This document shows positions 1 through 11,420 of a DNA stretch of 64,000 nucleotides, piece after piece. This stretch comes from Vandiemenella viatica (lineage: Eukaryota > Arthropoda > Insecta > Orthoptera > Morabidae): assembly GCA_031002005.1 (NCBI GenBank), contig JARYHS010013631.1:65283832-65347831 (forward strand), in the 5' to 3' direction. The notes beneath the pieces are model-generated. The model was given only the letters and a program-made list of their open reading frames with translations, did no database searches and was not told the origin of the DNA. The position numbers and the translations under genes are program-made. Within the stretch, counting starts at the first letter, position 1. Each line of letters begins with the position of its first letter.

Positions 1-1590
1 AACGAGCTTAACAACACAATTAGAAATGAGCAGACTAAAAATTTTTAAATTCTTCCTGAAGATATCATAAAGGAAATAAGAAAGCTGAAAAAACATAAAG
101 GGGCTGGTTGGTGTAGATAATATTACTACAGATATCTTAAAGACATTGTACCTTATCTTGAAAAATTATTTAAACTGAGTCTGAATACTTGCTGCTTACC
201 AGAGGACTGGAAAAGTGCGACAGTAGTACGGGTACATAAAGGAGGGGTGAAAATTATTGGCCAAACAGTTTGACATCAATGGTAGGCAAATCAATGGAGA
301 GATTGATGTGCAACCACATCAGAAATATATGTGAGGAGAGTAAGTGGTCTTGAACTAGGCATCATGGCTTTAGGCAACAATATTCATGCGAATCTCAGTT
401 GTTGGGATATTTGCAAGATATTTCAGATGAAATAGACAAGGGAGGCCAAATCGATAGTGTAGCACTGGATCTTTCAAAGGCTTTTGACAGATTGAGCCAT
501 AAAATGGTAGTGAATAAGGCAAAAACTATTGGAGTGGATGAGAAAGTGATTTGCTGGATAGAAGAATTTTTTAAAGGTAGAAAACAGAAAGTTGGGGTAT
601 GAAATGCAGTATCGAAAGAAGTAGAAGTAAAAATGGGAGTGCCATAGGGTAGCGAATTGGGACCGTTGCTATTCATTATGCTAATGAATAATTGTGTTGA
701 TTGTTTACTATCTGAAATTAAATTTTTTTGCAGATGTCATAATGCTATAAAAAAGGATCAAAAGGGTAGAGGACTGTAAACAGTTGCAGGGTGACCTGGA
801 CATGATATCTAGTTCGGTCATAGGATGAAGATAAATGCAAAGAAGAGTCAGCTTATTAGATACACAAATAAAAAAACTAAAGGTTGATTATGATTATAAG
901 ATGGGGAAAGAAATGATTATTGAAGACTTGAAGTGTAAAAATCTTGGAATTACATTTAGTAACAGGCTTAACTGAGCAGGACTCATTGGACAGGTGGTAG
1001 GAAAAGGTTTCAAAGTTCTGCACTTGTTGGAGAGAGTGATGAGGGGATGTACGAGAGAGGTAAAGGAATTGGCTTACATAACTTTGCTCGAATATGGTAG
1101 TATAATATGGGACCCACATTTTGAGTATCAAATACATGAGTTAGAGAGAGTGCAGAAAAGAGCTGCTAGATTTGTTTCTGGAAATTATCGCTGAATGCAA
1201 TCAGTAACAGATATGATAAAAGAGCTGGTATAGGATTCATTGCAAGACAGGAGGAGGGTGAAGAGGGTCATGGGAAGGTACAATGCATATATTGACGATG
1301 AGGCATGGAAAGATATTGATGTAAAAATTAAAAGTAAAGCATGGAAGATGACCATTACCATCAAGCTGGCACTCGATTTCAGGCACAAGTGTGTAGGAAG
1401 ATCCTCTTTTTTAGGTAAGGGTGTCAGGGATTGGAATAAGTTACCAAGTGAAATGATGAATAATTTACCAAAACGTTGATAGAATTTAAAGTTAAAATTT
1501 GTAGATGGCACTTGTAGGTGGGTGCAGGAAAGGAGTAAAGTTGAGTGTGTAGGGAAATTGCCACCGGAGCGTGCGCTCAACGCAATTTAA
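1..1590 (+). pseudogene. CR1-like non-LTR retrotransposon, reverse transcriptase part (decayed, 5' end outside window)
   Basis: Broken reverse transcriptase of a LINE, readable only by changing frame several times. Near 60-240 the fingers region reads KEIRKLKKHKGAG and LPEDWKSATVVRVHKGG; at 460-500 LDLSKAFDRLSHK is the first palm motif; near 630-680 MGVP then GSELGPLLF marks the next RT block. The catalytic FADD box is damaged: near 722-745 it reads FADV after a one-base shift. The downstream connection domain is clear at 1075-1194 (SIIWDP, then LERVQKRAARFVSGNYR), and the C-terminal motif GVRDWNKLPSEM lies near 1420-1455. The VQ(K/R)RAARFV signature is typical of CR1/Jockey-like LINEs; the exact clade is inferred. 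Many stops make it non-functional. No poly(A) tail or target duplication was seen at the 3' end. Confidence 0.85.
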
Positions 1591-2599
1591 TTTTTTAAAA
1601 AATTAATTCTTGTCTGATCTAATTTCATCAAATCGAAAATTGCAAAGGAAGCAATGCTATGAAATACGCCTGAATTAACTTTGTTTGATACTAAAAATAT
1701 TCTTTTTACCTTGCTTATGAATAATTATTTTGAGAAAATATAATGTGCCCCCTAAATTATTTGTAAACTACCAGATAAATTGCTTTGATACAGTCCCAAA
1801 GTTTCTCCGTGGAAGTCTCGACAGTAAAATATTGCCAAAACTTATAGATATTGGAAATTAGAGGTTATATTGTTGGATTATTGTTTAAAATGGTAGCTAA
1901 GACGTACTTCGCGTTGTAACTAATTATTTTTACACGTTTACTTCTTTGCGATATAAAAGTTTGCAGCCCAGAAGAATATTTTGAAAATTGTCTCCGAACT
2001 GAAAATGGCTGTCTTTCTTTAAAGTAGTTGAACGAAGTTCCGAAAAACTTCCGATAAATAACAGCAAACAATAACGCTTCAAATGACCACCACAAAGATA
2101 TAATACTTCGCTACAGAGAACTGTGAGAAATTTAAAACACTTGAAAAATGAAAGTATCCCAAATTTACCTCTGCAGTCCCAAAGTGCCCCAGATTTATGG
2201 TACGCTTTAAGTTTGTAGAACGTTCCAGCAATCTGTTTACTGATTCCAAAACCTGTTTCGACCGAATTACTTATACTCCGGCGCTAGCGAAGATCCTCAA
2301 GGTTTCTGGCCAAAGCCAGTTTCGCTCTGAAACACTCAAAAACAAAGATGGATTCATCTAGCAGTGTAAAGATTTCGTGAGTGTTTTCCACGCAATGCAT
2401 AATTTCGTTACTAATATCCCGGAGTATAAAAAGATTAATTCTCACTTGTACAGAGTCTAAGAATTTAAGTGTGTAGCTGCATTCAATTTATAGAAGTTAC
2501 ATTCTTGAACAGTCATCCAATACAATAAATCCTTGAAATGAATGACAGTTAAACTATATGTTATTCGTAAAACAAGCGGTAGGTACTATTTTTTAAATT
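1591..2599. other. AT-rich stretch, no gene recognised
   Basis: No convincing reading frame, RNA gene or repeat unit. A short inverted pair (tatactccgg near 2270 and ccggagtata near 2419) is the only structure noticed, too short to assign to an element. Confidence 0.5.
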
Positions 2600-2798
2600 A
2601 TTTTATATTTTAATGCCGAGGTCATTTCAGGAGGGAAAGGAATGGGAAGATAGGTTTTGGCTTTTTGAGGAAACAATCCCGGCGGCATTCGCGTGTAGTG
2701 ATTTTGGTAAACCACGGAAAACCGAAATCTCGGTGGCTGGTCGGGAATTCGTGCCCGCGTCCTTGGTATGAGCGTACCGTTCATCAACCACGCTCGGT
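2600..2798 (-). mobile_element. SINE-A copy (tRNA-derived SINE), degraded
   Basis: Reverse-strand copy of the dominant SINE here. Read on the minus strand it starts accgagcgtggttgatgaac, has a degraded B-box region, then the conserved core (cggttttccgtggtttacc, then cgccgggattg) and ends around the ctaatgacctcg-type tail. The family structure, deduced from the copies in this window, is a tRNA-like head with an A-box-like segment and a ggttcgaatcc B box, a ~100 bp core, and a tail ending in cgacgaggcgtaaagccat plus A-rich sequence. SINEs of this kind are transcribed by RNA polymerase III and mobilised by a partner LINE; they code for no protein. Confidence 0.8.
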
Positions 2799-4119
2799 CA
2801 TACTTTTTTTAAGTTCCCAGACCCCAAGATGAAAATTCTTCCGCAGAATCAGATGGATTCTGAAGGAGAATCTCTTTCAGATGAAGAGAATTTTATGCTC
2901 CTATGTACAACTGACAATGAACTTAATCTTCCTAGATGTCACCTTCGTTCCTAATATCTCAGCTATGTGTGTCAGAAACGAGGCCGAAGAGTTAGGAGTT
3001 TCAGTCTAAAAGCCTTTATATTCCGCTAGCAAGTTTTAGACTTCTAGAAAAAAAAACTTCTGCAAATTGTGGGTAAGCTTATTCCGTAAATAATTCTTTT
3101 AGAACACATTTCTATTTTCTTTTGCACCTGCGAATTGTTTCCTTAGGAGCTGATGCAATAAGTGAGAGTGGAATGAATTAATGTAAAATAGATATAATTT
3201 ATTGTTTTGTAACGCCAGCTATTATTCTTAGTGAAAAAGATTGGAAATTCAGTTTTTTTAAGAAGTTACTGCAAGTGTTACAGTTTAAGGTAATTTATAT
3301 ATCTACATATTATTGGTAACTGGTTTTATTGTATATTTTATCTTTGGATATCAGATAATAGCTATCCCTAGTTTTATTTACTGTGGCAAAGTGAATTATT
3401 ATTTTTTTTTTTTTAAAAGTTTAGTCTTTACTTTTACTGACCTACTTGTGTCAGATGCAGAAAGTACCAAATTTCCAGCCATCTAACACAAGTGAGATGT
3501 GTATATTAGGAACAGCAGTGGATCAAAACTTTATCTTTGGGTGACACCATGTCTACCCATTTACCACAATGGCACAATCTACCTTTGAAGTAGCTTTAGT
3601 GGCCTATATTTTAAATATATATTGGCGTGAAAAGTTAACACATAAGATATCATTTTGTCTTGGAAATTTATTATTTGAAAATTTGTTATTTCAGTTTCTT
3701 TAATAATTTGGTTCAGCGAATCGTGTTATACCACCATTTGTCGCATACAAGTGGGAACTCCGGCGTCACTGGTATATGGCGTTGGGAATTAGAACGAAAT
3801 TATAACCGACGACTGAATCCGAATGAAGCTTGTACTGTTCAATATTATCTGCGACAGATAGTTGTTTTTACACTGGCTATTATCGCTGTTTTGCATTTTA
3901 TGCGAAAACACACTAATTTTCGGTTACCCATCACTGTTGCAAGAGAATTTTTGGTTAGGTATGTATCTTCTCCCTAACCTCTATATTCATTTCACTTTCG
4001 TCCAATAGATAGTTATTCCTTTTACGAGATAAAATCCACTAAGAAAGGCCGCCTTTTCGAACCTAATGAAGCCATTAACAGTTTCTTTTTGCTTAGGGCT
4101 TTACGACTTGTTAATCTCT
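2799..4119. other. AT-rich stretch, no gene recognised
   Basis: Unassigned. A 105-codon open frame at 3660-3977 on the plus strand begins with a hydrophobic, aromatic-rich segment and contains an Arg/Asn-rich middle, but I recognise no domain and its base use is that of the surroundings, so I do not call it a gene. A T-run lies near 3400-3415. Confidence 0.4.
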
Positions 4120-4320
4120 AGATCATTAGAGCCGGGAAAGGATTAGGGACAAGGAACAGGAATGAATTTAGCCTTATCCTTTTGAAGAAATCATCCTGGC
4201 ATTCGACTGTAGTGAATTGCGGAACCATGGAAAACCCAAAACTGGATGACCAGACGGGGATTCGTACCAGCATCCGCCTCAATGCGAGCAAGAACGTTAC
4301 CGCTCACCCACCAAGCTCAG
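4120..4320 (-). mobile_element. SINE-A copy
   Basis: Minus-strand SINE-A. On that strand it opens ctgagcttggtgggtgagcg, carries a B-box remnant within 4255-4275 (the minus strand reads ggtacgaatcc where the family has ggttcgaatcc), then the core with ttttccatggttccgcaat, and stops inside the tail near cggctctaatgat. No clear poly(A) or flanking duplication. Confidence 0.85.
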
Positions 4321-4455
4321 ATTACTGAATGAGCTCGGTTTGATAGATATAAGGGAAATTCGCTAACGATGTGTACCATATCTTTATTAAAGTCATTTTT
4401 ATTTATTTTTGAAGGCAGAAAATCTGGATTTGAGTATGTTATGGGGGATAAAAAA

Positions 4456-4699
4456 CCGAGAGTGGTGGGTGAACGGTTAACGTTCTGGCCTCTCATTCGG
4501 AAGGACGCGGGTTCGAATCCCCGTCCAGGCATCCAGATTTGGGTTTTCCATGGTTTCTCCAAATCACTCCAGGCGAATGACGGGATACTTCCTCCAAAAA
4601 GGCCATGGCCGAATTCCTTCACGTTCCTTGTCCCCTGTCCCATCCCGCCTCTAAAGACCTTAGCTGTCAACGAGGCGTAAAGCAGCAAGAAAAAAAAAA
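4456..4699 (+). mobile_element. SINE-A copy with poly(A) tail
   Basis: One of the best preserved SINE-A copies: tRNA-like head ccgagagtggtgggtgaacg, B box ggttcgaatcc at about 4510-4520, core atttgggttttccatggttt, gaatgacgggatacttcct and ggccatggccgaattcctt, tail ending caacgaggcgtaaagcagc, followed by an A10 tract at 4690-4699. It lies 135 bp from the oppositely oriented copy on its left and 165 bp from the one on its right, so the locus can form hairpins. Confidence 0.92.
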
Positions 4700-4864
4700 C
4701 TTTCCAGAAAGATCATGTGTTTAATACTTCATCCGAAGTATGTCCGGATCATACGTTTTCTTTGAACTGCGGAGCCGAAGAACAGGGTACTCAATGAAAC
4801 AGACTTATAACGTGTAGAAAAAATCGAAAATACTTAAATGAGATGGAAGGGGATTGGTCTAGTC

Positions 4865-5047
4865 TTTTTTATGACTTTACGCCTCCTCGACATCGAGGTC
4901 TTTAAAGGCGGGGAAGGACTGGGGCAAGGAACGGGAATGATTTCGGCCATGACCTTTTTAAATAAACCATCCCGGCATTCTGCTGGAGACCTTGAGTGAT
5001 TTGTGGAAACCACTGAAAATCCACCACCCTCACCCACCACGCTCGGT
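4865..5047 (-). mobile_element. SINE-A copy lacking the B-box region, with 14-bp target duplication
   Basis: Minus-strand copy with intact tail and core, but the sequence between the head (accgagcgtggtgggtgagg) and the core is missing, so the B box is gone. Flanks repeat ggtctagtcttttt at 4856-4869 and 5045-5058, a typical LINE-made target-site duplication (the first three bases may also belong to the SINE head). It could be a deleted copy or a deletion after insertion. Confidence 0.88.
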
Positions 5048-5280
5048 CTAGTCTTTTTCAACCCGAGGATTGGCTAAATGTCAAATACAATTCGATGGAC
5101 CACTGGCTTATTTGGGTCTAATTTTTTGCCTATTATTAACATTTGGAATGTATTGTGTTGCAGAATTATAACATAATAAATCAAAATTCTAAACACAGTT
5201 ATGAGATTGGAAGTAAACCACTAAAAGTAAATCATATGTTGAGCAGAAATTGATATTTATTAAACAAATGATGTTACGAC

Positions 5281-5352
5281 TGCGGACGAACTGCCCTATC
5301 TTCGTGGGCATGCGTTCCGCGGACTGTAGTTTGAGAATCGCTGTTCCAGGAA
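5281..5352 (-). mobile_element. Possible solo end of a hAT-like DNA transposon
   Basis: The minus strand reads cagcgattctcaaactacag followed by tccgcgg, which resembles the terminal repeats of hAT-type elements that begin CAGxGxTTCTCAAxxT and continue to tccgcgg. Neither the partner end nor an 8-bp duplication was found, so this is a fragment or a chance match. 5048-5280 and 5353-5729 contain nothing I recognise. Confidence 0.35.
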
Positions 5353-5740
5353 GCTGAATGACTTGCTTAATAATGCAGGAAAGTTGCGCGAAGTCGTTCT
5401 TAGTCTTAAAAGTGAAGAGGTGTGAAGGTCCGCCGTGCTACCTCGCAGTGACGTAGTGGCTGCAGGTATGTACTACCCATTGCGATTACATAACTCTCTT
5501 ACGGCCTAACCAGATCAAGACAATATAAACCATATCAATTGATTTATTTAACAGGTCCGGAGCAAAGAATTGTTTTGTGGCATAGATTTTGTAGGGGAGG
5601 CAATAGGGTTGAAAATTACACAACAATTAGTTTGACTTCGGTGTTATGAAAGAAGATAAAAAGTTTGTTGTTCAAAGACATCAAAAATCTTTGTGATGAA
5701 AGGAAATAGTTTGTAAATCAGTAACTTGGTATTATGAGAT

Positions 5741-5903
5741 GATACATACTCTTCGCGGGTTTGCCGCCGGATCACATTTTCAAACCACAAGCTTTCGGCG
5801 ACTTGCACCGCCGCCATCATCAGGTCTGTTGTAACTGAAGGAACAACTAAAGCTTGTGGTTTGAAAATGTGATCCGGCGGCAAACCCGCGAAGAGTATGT
5901 ATC
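5741..5903. repeat. Foldback element: perfect 55-bp inverted repeat around a 53-bp loop
   Basis: The arm at 5741-5795 (starting gatacatactcttcgcggg) is the exact reverse complement of 5849-5903. The loop at 5796-5848 contains ccgccgccatcatcaggtct. A 15-bp direct repeat, tattatgagatgata, lies at 5730-5744 and 5935-5949, overlapping the first arm bases and standing beyond the second arm. That looks like a target-site duplication of a ~190 bp insert. No coding capacity. Family not recognised. Confidence 0.8.
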
Positions 5904-6189
5904 AATAATACGCCGGGAAAGACTTATGTTTCATATTATGAGATGATATTTATGTGAAACTTTATTAATGGTCAACATGCAAAATATTTCATGACTAATG
6001 AAAGCAACTGACAGTGTGAGGCATAAAATGATGGTGTATATAAAAAGAAGTTGGTGATTTCAGTGTTTGAGGAAGGAAGTCAAACATACAGTCGCCTAAC
6101 CAACCACTTGGTGTTTTGAGGAAATTAGCTACTTCAAGACAACGCAACAAACTGAAGCGTCGTTCTCTCGAAATAATTTCGGGTGACGT

Positions 6190-9100
6190 TATTTTTTAGC
6201 TGTCGTCAGTCTTTCGACTGGTTTGATGCAATCCTCCATCCCTTCCTATCCTGTGCTAACCTCTTCATTTCTACATACCCCTTACAACCCGCGTCCTCAA
6301 TTATCTGCTTCATATATTCTAATCTCTGTCTTCCTCTGCAGTTCATACCTTCGACTGTTCCCTCCACTAACAAATTAAACAATCCAGCATGTCTCAAAAT
6401 ATAACCTACCAGCCTGTCTCTTCTTTCTGTAAGCTTCTACCACAAACTTCTTTTCTCACCCATCATTTCCAAAACTCGTTCGTTTATTACTTTGTCAGTC
6501 CACTTAATTTTCAGCATTCTTCTGTAGCACCACATTTCAAAAGCTTCAATTTTCTTTATTTCCGGTATTCCTAAAGACCATGTTTCGCTACAATAAGGTG
6601 CTGTGCTCCATACAAAGAATTTTAAAAAGTTCTTTCTAATTCCTAGATCAACACTTGAAACTAAAAGGTTTCTCTTTTTCTTGAAGGCTCTTTTTGCTAG
6701 TGCTATTCTGCTTTTAACATCATTCCTGCTTTGGCCATCGGTTTTAATTTTGCTTCCCAAGTAACAGAACTCACTCACTTCTCCTATTGCATCCGATCCT
6801 ATTTTTATATTTAATCTACTAGTATTGGTATCATTTCTGCTACATTTCATAACTTTAGTCTTGCTTTGATTTACATTCAGTCCAAAATCTTCCTTCAATA
6901 TTTCGTTCATGCCATTCAGTAACTTCTCAATATCCTCAACCCTCTCTGCTAACAAGACAATCTCATCAGCAAATCGTAGCATACTGATTTTTTCTCCCTG
7001 AAAACTTATGTCACATGGAAATTTTTCTTTGACTTTCTTCATTGCTTCTTCTACGTACAAGTTGAATATTAAGGGGGGTAGACTACAACATTGTCTCACA
7101 CCCTTTTTAACTGATGCATGTCTCTCGTGATTCTCTACTTTTATTATAGCCACTTGGGTCTTATATAGTTTATAAAGTATTCTTCTATCTCGATACTTTA
7201 AAATTTTGAACATCTTGTCCCACCTAACATTATCGAAAGCTTTTTCTAAGTAAACAAATGCCATAAAAGAATCTTTGTTTTTCTTGATCCACCCTTCAAG
7301 TATTAATCTTAAAGAAAGAATTGCTTCCCTGGTACCGCGATTTTTCCTAAACTGATCTTCACTAATATCTCTTCTACTACCATTTTCATCTTTCTGTATA
7401 TTATTCTGGTCAGTAATTTTTAAGCATGTGTTGTTAGGCTAATGGTACGATAATTCTCACATTTATCAATTTGTGCTTTCTTTGTAAGTGTGATGATGAT
7501 ATTTTTATTAAAATCAGTTGGAATTTCTCCTGTTTCATAACTTTTTGATATCGGCTTGAATAATCTTTCGATTCCTTCCTCTCCTAGGGATTTAAGAAGT
7601 TCTGTAGGGATCTCATCAATTCCAACTGCCTTATTTGCTTTCAAGTCATTCAGAGCATTATAAATTCTATCCTCAATACAGGATCTCCTAAGTCATCAAT
7701 GTCGACATCGCCTTCCTTTTCTATTACACTATTGTTCAAAACGTCCCCATCATACAGTTTCTCAATGTATTCCTTCCATCGGTTAGCTCTTTCCTCTGAG
7801 TTTAAAAGAGGTTTCCCATCGGCAGCTTTAATGTTCATACCTCTTTTCTTAATTTCTCCAAAATTCTGTTTGATCTTTCTGTAGGCAACATCTACTTTAC
7901 CTACGACCATTTCCTTTTCTACTTCTTCACACTTTGCTTGTAGCCATTTTTCTTTTCCTATTTTGAATTTCCTATTTATTTGATTTCTAAATTGCCTGTA
8001 TTTCCCTCTTCCTGCTTCATGCTGAACATTTTTATACCTTCTTCTCTGATCCATCAGCTCCAGAATTTCTTCTGTGATCCAAGGTTTTCTGGCAACTTGT
8101 TCCCTAAAGCCTAATGTTTCTTTACCAGCTTTCATTATTTCGGTCTTTAATGCAGTCCATTCGTCCCCGGTTGAGCTCCTTTCAGAGTTACTTCTTAGAC
8201 CTAAGTCTACCATTTCTGCAAATTTTTGTCTCGTGCTAGATTGTTTTAGTTTATTCACTTCCAGTCTGTTCTGCTTATACTGCTTCCTTATTCGCTTAAA
8301 TTTCAGCCTTCACTCCATTATTATCAAATTATGGTCCGAGTCTATGTCTGCTCCTGGGTACGCTTTACAGTTTAGAACTTGATTCCTGAATCTCTGTTTG
8401 ACCATGACATAATCTAGCTGATATCTGCCTGTATCCCCAGGACGTTTACAGGTGTATATTCTTTTTGCATGGTTCTTAAACAAAGTGTTTGCCACTACTA
8501 GCTTATATCTTTCACAAAATTCTAGCAACCTGCTTCCTCACTCATTTCTTTTTCCTAGACCAAAACTTCCTACAGTATTCCCCTGTTTTCCTTCTCCCAC
8601 TATTGCCTTCCAATCACCCATAATTATTAGATTTTCCTCCCCCTTCACATATTGGAATAATTCTTCAATTTCAGAGTATATTTTTTCTATTTCTTCGTCA
8701 TCTTCCTGTGACGTTGGCATATACATTTGTACTAATGTGGTGGGCACGGGCTTAGTTTCTAACCTCATCAAAATAATCCTGTCACTAAACTGTTCATAAT
8801 AACTCAGCCGTTTCCCTACTTTCTTGTTCATTACAAATCCTACACCAGTGACTCCATTGACAGCTCGTGTGCTAATTATCCTGTGTTCCCCAGACCAGAA
8901 ATCCTGTGCGTCATTCCATTTAATCTCACTAATCCCAACAACATCTAACTTAAGTTGTTCCATCTCCCTTTTTCAGTTTTCTAACCTACATGCCCTATTC
9001 AGACTTTTAACATTCCACGCTCCGACTCGTAGAATGTTTCTATCCATTCTGATGACTCCTCCCTGAGCAGTCCCCACCCGGAGATCCGATTGGGGGACTA

Positions 9101-9350
9101 TTTAACCTCCGGAATATTTTACCCAGGAAGAAGCCATCATGACATATGTAATTTGAGAGGATTACATGTCGTAGGGATACCCTTTGGGTCTTTAATGCAG
9201 TGGTTTCCCATTGCCTTCTGCATCCCCATGCCGTTGATCATTTCTGATTCATCCGCCTTTAGGGGCTGTTTCCAACCCCAAGGGCAAGAGGGTGCAAGAA
9301 CTGCTCCCAGCAGGAAAACCTTTCTCTCTCATAGGCCATAGCTGAATTTA
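6190..9350 (-). pseudogene. RTE-like LINE, copy 1 (endonuclease plus reverse transcriptase, frameshifted)
   Basis: Nearly full-length LINE read right to left. The ORF start is near 9051 (MDRNILRVGAWNVKSLNRA), followed by an in-frame stop before MEQLKLDVVGISEIKW at 8963. The AP-type endonuclease at 9051-8310 has GISEIKW, SDRIILMRLE and MGDWKAIVGEG (Asn of GDWN changed to Lys). A linker with KIGKEKWLQAKCEEVEKE follows at 8258-7650. The RT starts near 7644 (KANKAVGIDEIPTELL), breaks, and resumes at 7264 (FVYLEKAFDNVRW, KKGVRQCCSLPPLIFNLY). The catalytic box is FADE near 6964-6975 instead of FADD, so the active site is altered. The C-terminus ends WRIASNQSKD at 6206. 9060-9350 is the 5' leader, shared with copies 2 and 3. 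Several frameshifts; inactive. Confidence 0.9.
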
Positions 9351-9663
9351 GTTTCTTCTCTAATCTCTCTTCAACTGTGTCGTAAGGAAACATAAAACAA
9401 ATCAGCCAGCGCCCACTTGGTATTCGGAAATATTAATATACTTCTAAAATTTACAGTTGTTACATGAAACTATATATTTCAAATATTCTTTGTTATCGCT
9501 AAATTGACAAAGGTCACTATATCGTTCTTAACGCCGAAATTATAACGAGTAACGAAAATATTCCACTCATGGTTTCTAGCCTACAATTTCTGGGATAGTA
9601 TTACAAAAATAAGAGAAAGGTCAAATATAAAGGATTAGTTAATTTGTTGGTAGATATGTTAGA

Positions 9664-9899
9664 CTCAAAGACCGAAAACGCTAATTCAGCGGAAAAAAAA
9701 GTAAATTATAAATCGTTATGTGTGGAGAATGCGACCATTCGCGATTTTCTCATTGTGGCTGTTTTGAGTAAGCTACAACGCATTCTGGCTGTTTTTTTTG
9801 TAAGTGCCATAACGCAAATAACGGGTTGTGGCCGTTTTCAAGAAGCCAGAACGCATTGAGCTCGTTTTCTTCGCTCAGTGGCTATTTTTGGTCTTTGAG
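9664..9899. repeat. Short inverted-repeat element (possible MITE), unit 1
   Basis: ctcaaagaccgaaaa at 9664-9678 matches the reverse complement of 9885-9899 with one mismatch. Inside, related ~25 bp phrases containing acgcattctggctg or the reverse recur. Unit 2 keeps the left end near 16137 but has a shorter interior and no clear right end. No duplication of the target was identified. Confidence 0.4.
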
Positions 9900-10239
9900 C
9901 GTAACAGATACCAAACAGGAATGGAGAACTCTTAGCATGGTTGGCACAGCGTTTTGGGAAGAGGCAAAAGCATCCTCAACACTTCTGACAGACGGAAGGA
10001 AAAATATTTCCTGGGAATAACAACCAGGAACTGATAAGCAACAGTCTCACGTCAGATTTTCATGAAACTATTGTGCACGACGATGCAACATCTGCTGCCT
10101 ACGACGTCGGAATACTATCACTTTTCGGAATACCTATTATTATTCGGTAATGGTTGTTTTTATTACAGTTACGATTCCTAAACGGTGTGGAAACTACGTG
10201 AAACCTGCTGATACACTGAAGAAATTACTACATACGAGC

Positions 10240-10345
10240 CGTATCATTTAGTCCAGGCGTTCGGGAGGATGTGGGTTCGATTCAATATCCAATCCTTCCT
10301 CGGAAACACTCCAGATGAATGTTGGAACAATGGACTATGACGACA
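10240..10345 (+). mobile_element. Degenerate SINE-A (unit 1), twin at 16636-16745
   Basis: Contains ggcgttcgggaggatgtggg followed by ttcgattcaa (B-box remnant) and cactccagatgaatg, matching the head and core order of SINE-A but with many changes. The same degenerate copy stands at the same place in unit 2, so it predates the duplication. Confidence 0.6.
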
Positions 10346-10404
10346 TCGCTATGCTTCAAACATCCGTATTTGAGCAATTACTATAATTTTATAGTAGTAT
10401 CAAA

Positions 10405-10504
10405 CACAATGTGCCTCGTGGCCTTGCGTGGTTACAGTGCTGACACGGGGATAGTTGCTTCGATTCCTGGAGGTGGAAAAAAATTTCGACACCAGCATTT
10501 GGCC
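10405..10504 (+). mobile_element. SINE-D head fragment (unit 1)
   Basis: tRNA-like phrase gtggccttgcgtggttacag, then ttcgattcctggaggtgg and a ttcgacaccagcatttggc core. The unit 2 counterpart (16896-17120) continues past this point, whereas here the sequence switches abruptly to a mariner fragment at about 10505. I defined this family from the three copies in this window. Confidence 0.55.
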
Positions 10505-10918
10505 GACGCCGACGCCTACGCAGGTCCACCAAGAACAAAAGACCGGGACTGCTCACGGAGGGTGTGGTTCTGCTCCATGATAACGCGCGTCCACACGTCT
10601 CCAGAGTCACACACATGGAACTGGCCAAGTTCAAGTGGGAGACGTTGGACCATCCGCCCTACAGTGCGGACATGTCGCCCTGCGATTTCCATGTGTTTGG
10701 TCCACTGAAGAAACACCTGAAAGGGAAGCGCTTCAACTCGGACGACGTACTCAAGGACGCTGTGAAGAACTGCCAACAGGAATTCTGGTAACAAGGAATC
10801 CTGCGGCTTGTTCATCAGTGGGATCGTTTTACTCAGGCCTACGGTGTATATTTTGAATAAAGTCTACATTTGTACCCACCGTGTCGTTTCGTACCTTTTC
10901 ATTTGATCACCCCTTTGT
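10505..10918 (+). pseudogene. mariner transposase C-terminal fragment
   Basis: Uninterrupted frame through LLTEGVVLLHDNARPHVS (second catalytic Asp in HDNARPH), HPPYSADMSPCDFHVFGPLK (third catalytic Asp in SPCD) and HLKGKRFNSDDVLKDAVKNC, stopping at about 10791. These are the D,D34D hallmarks of mariner transposases, which cut and paste DNA at TA sites. The N-terminal DNA-binding half and the first catalytic Asp are absent. A 3' remnant with aataaa at 10856-10861 precedes the return to sequence shared with unit 2 at about 10919. The frame is well conserved compared with the LINEs here. The fragment is absent from unit 2. Confidence 0.9.
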
Positions 10919-11420
10919 ATGAGAAGTGTCATCGTTGATGTCCTACTGGCTCAGAGACACGTCTTTGACAGCTCACATTGTGAGGCCAATTTTTGCTGGA
11001 GAAACATCCCTCTCTTTGTGTGTGTGTATCTTGGACAATATACAAGTCAGCTGGGTGTCCCTACAAGGCTGCCTGCCTCATATAATAAAGCAATACATTC
11101 CAGTTAGGCTGTCGTATGAATACCTTAATCGATACTTGGGCGGAATGCAGCATCCAAGTCGCATCACGACCGCTATAACAAACTGAGAACTTCACATACA
11201 GATTGAAAACTTTGTGTCCAGTGACTGCAAAATAAGGCCCTATTACAATTTCTTGTGGCACTGAAAACAACTTGACTTGATATACAGATCGTGCTCTATG
11301 GTAGAGAGTTGCGGTTCATGAATCATCCACAGTATTATGAAAGCCTTGACTGCTAGAATTTATAGCTACTTCACAAGTTTTTGTTGAGAACTAAACCAAC
11401 TTACATAAGCAGAAGGGACG

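Noticed and set aside
3660..3977. 105-codon frame as a host gene
   Set aside because: No domain recognised; length is within chance for a 64 kb window and the context is repeat-rich.
6190..9350. Plus-strand frames over the LINE (e.g. 8452-8799)
   Set aside because: Shadows of the minus-strand endonuclease and reverse transcriptase; composition is antisense-like.
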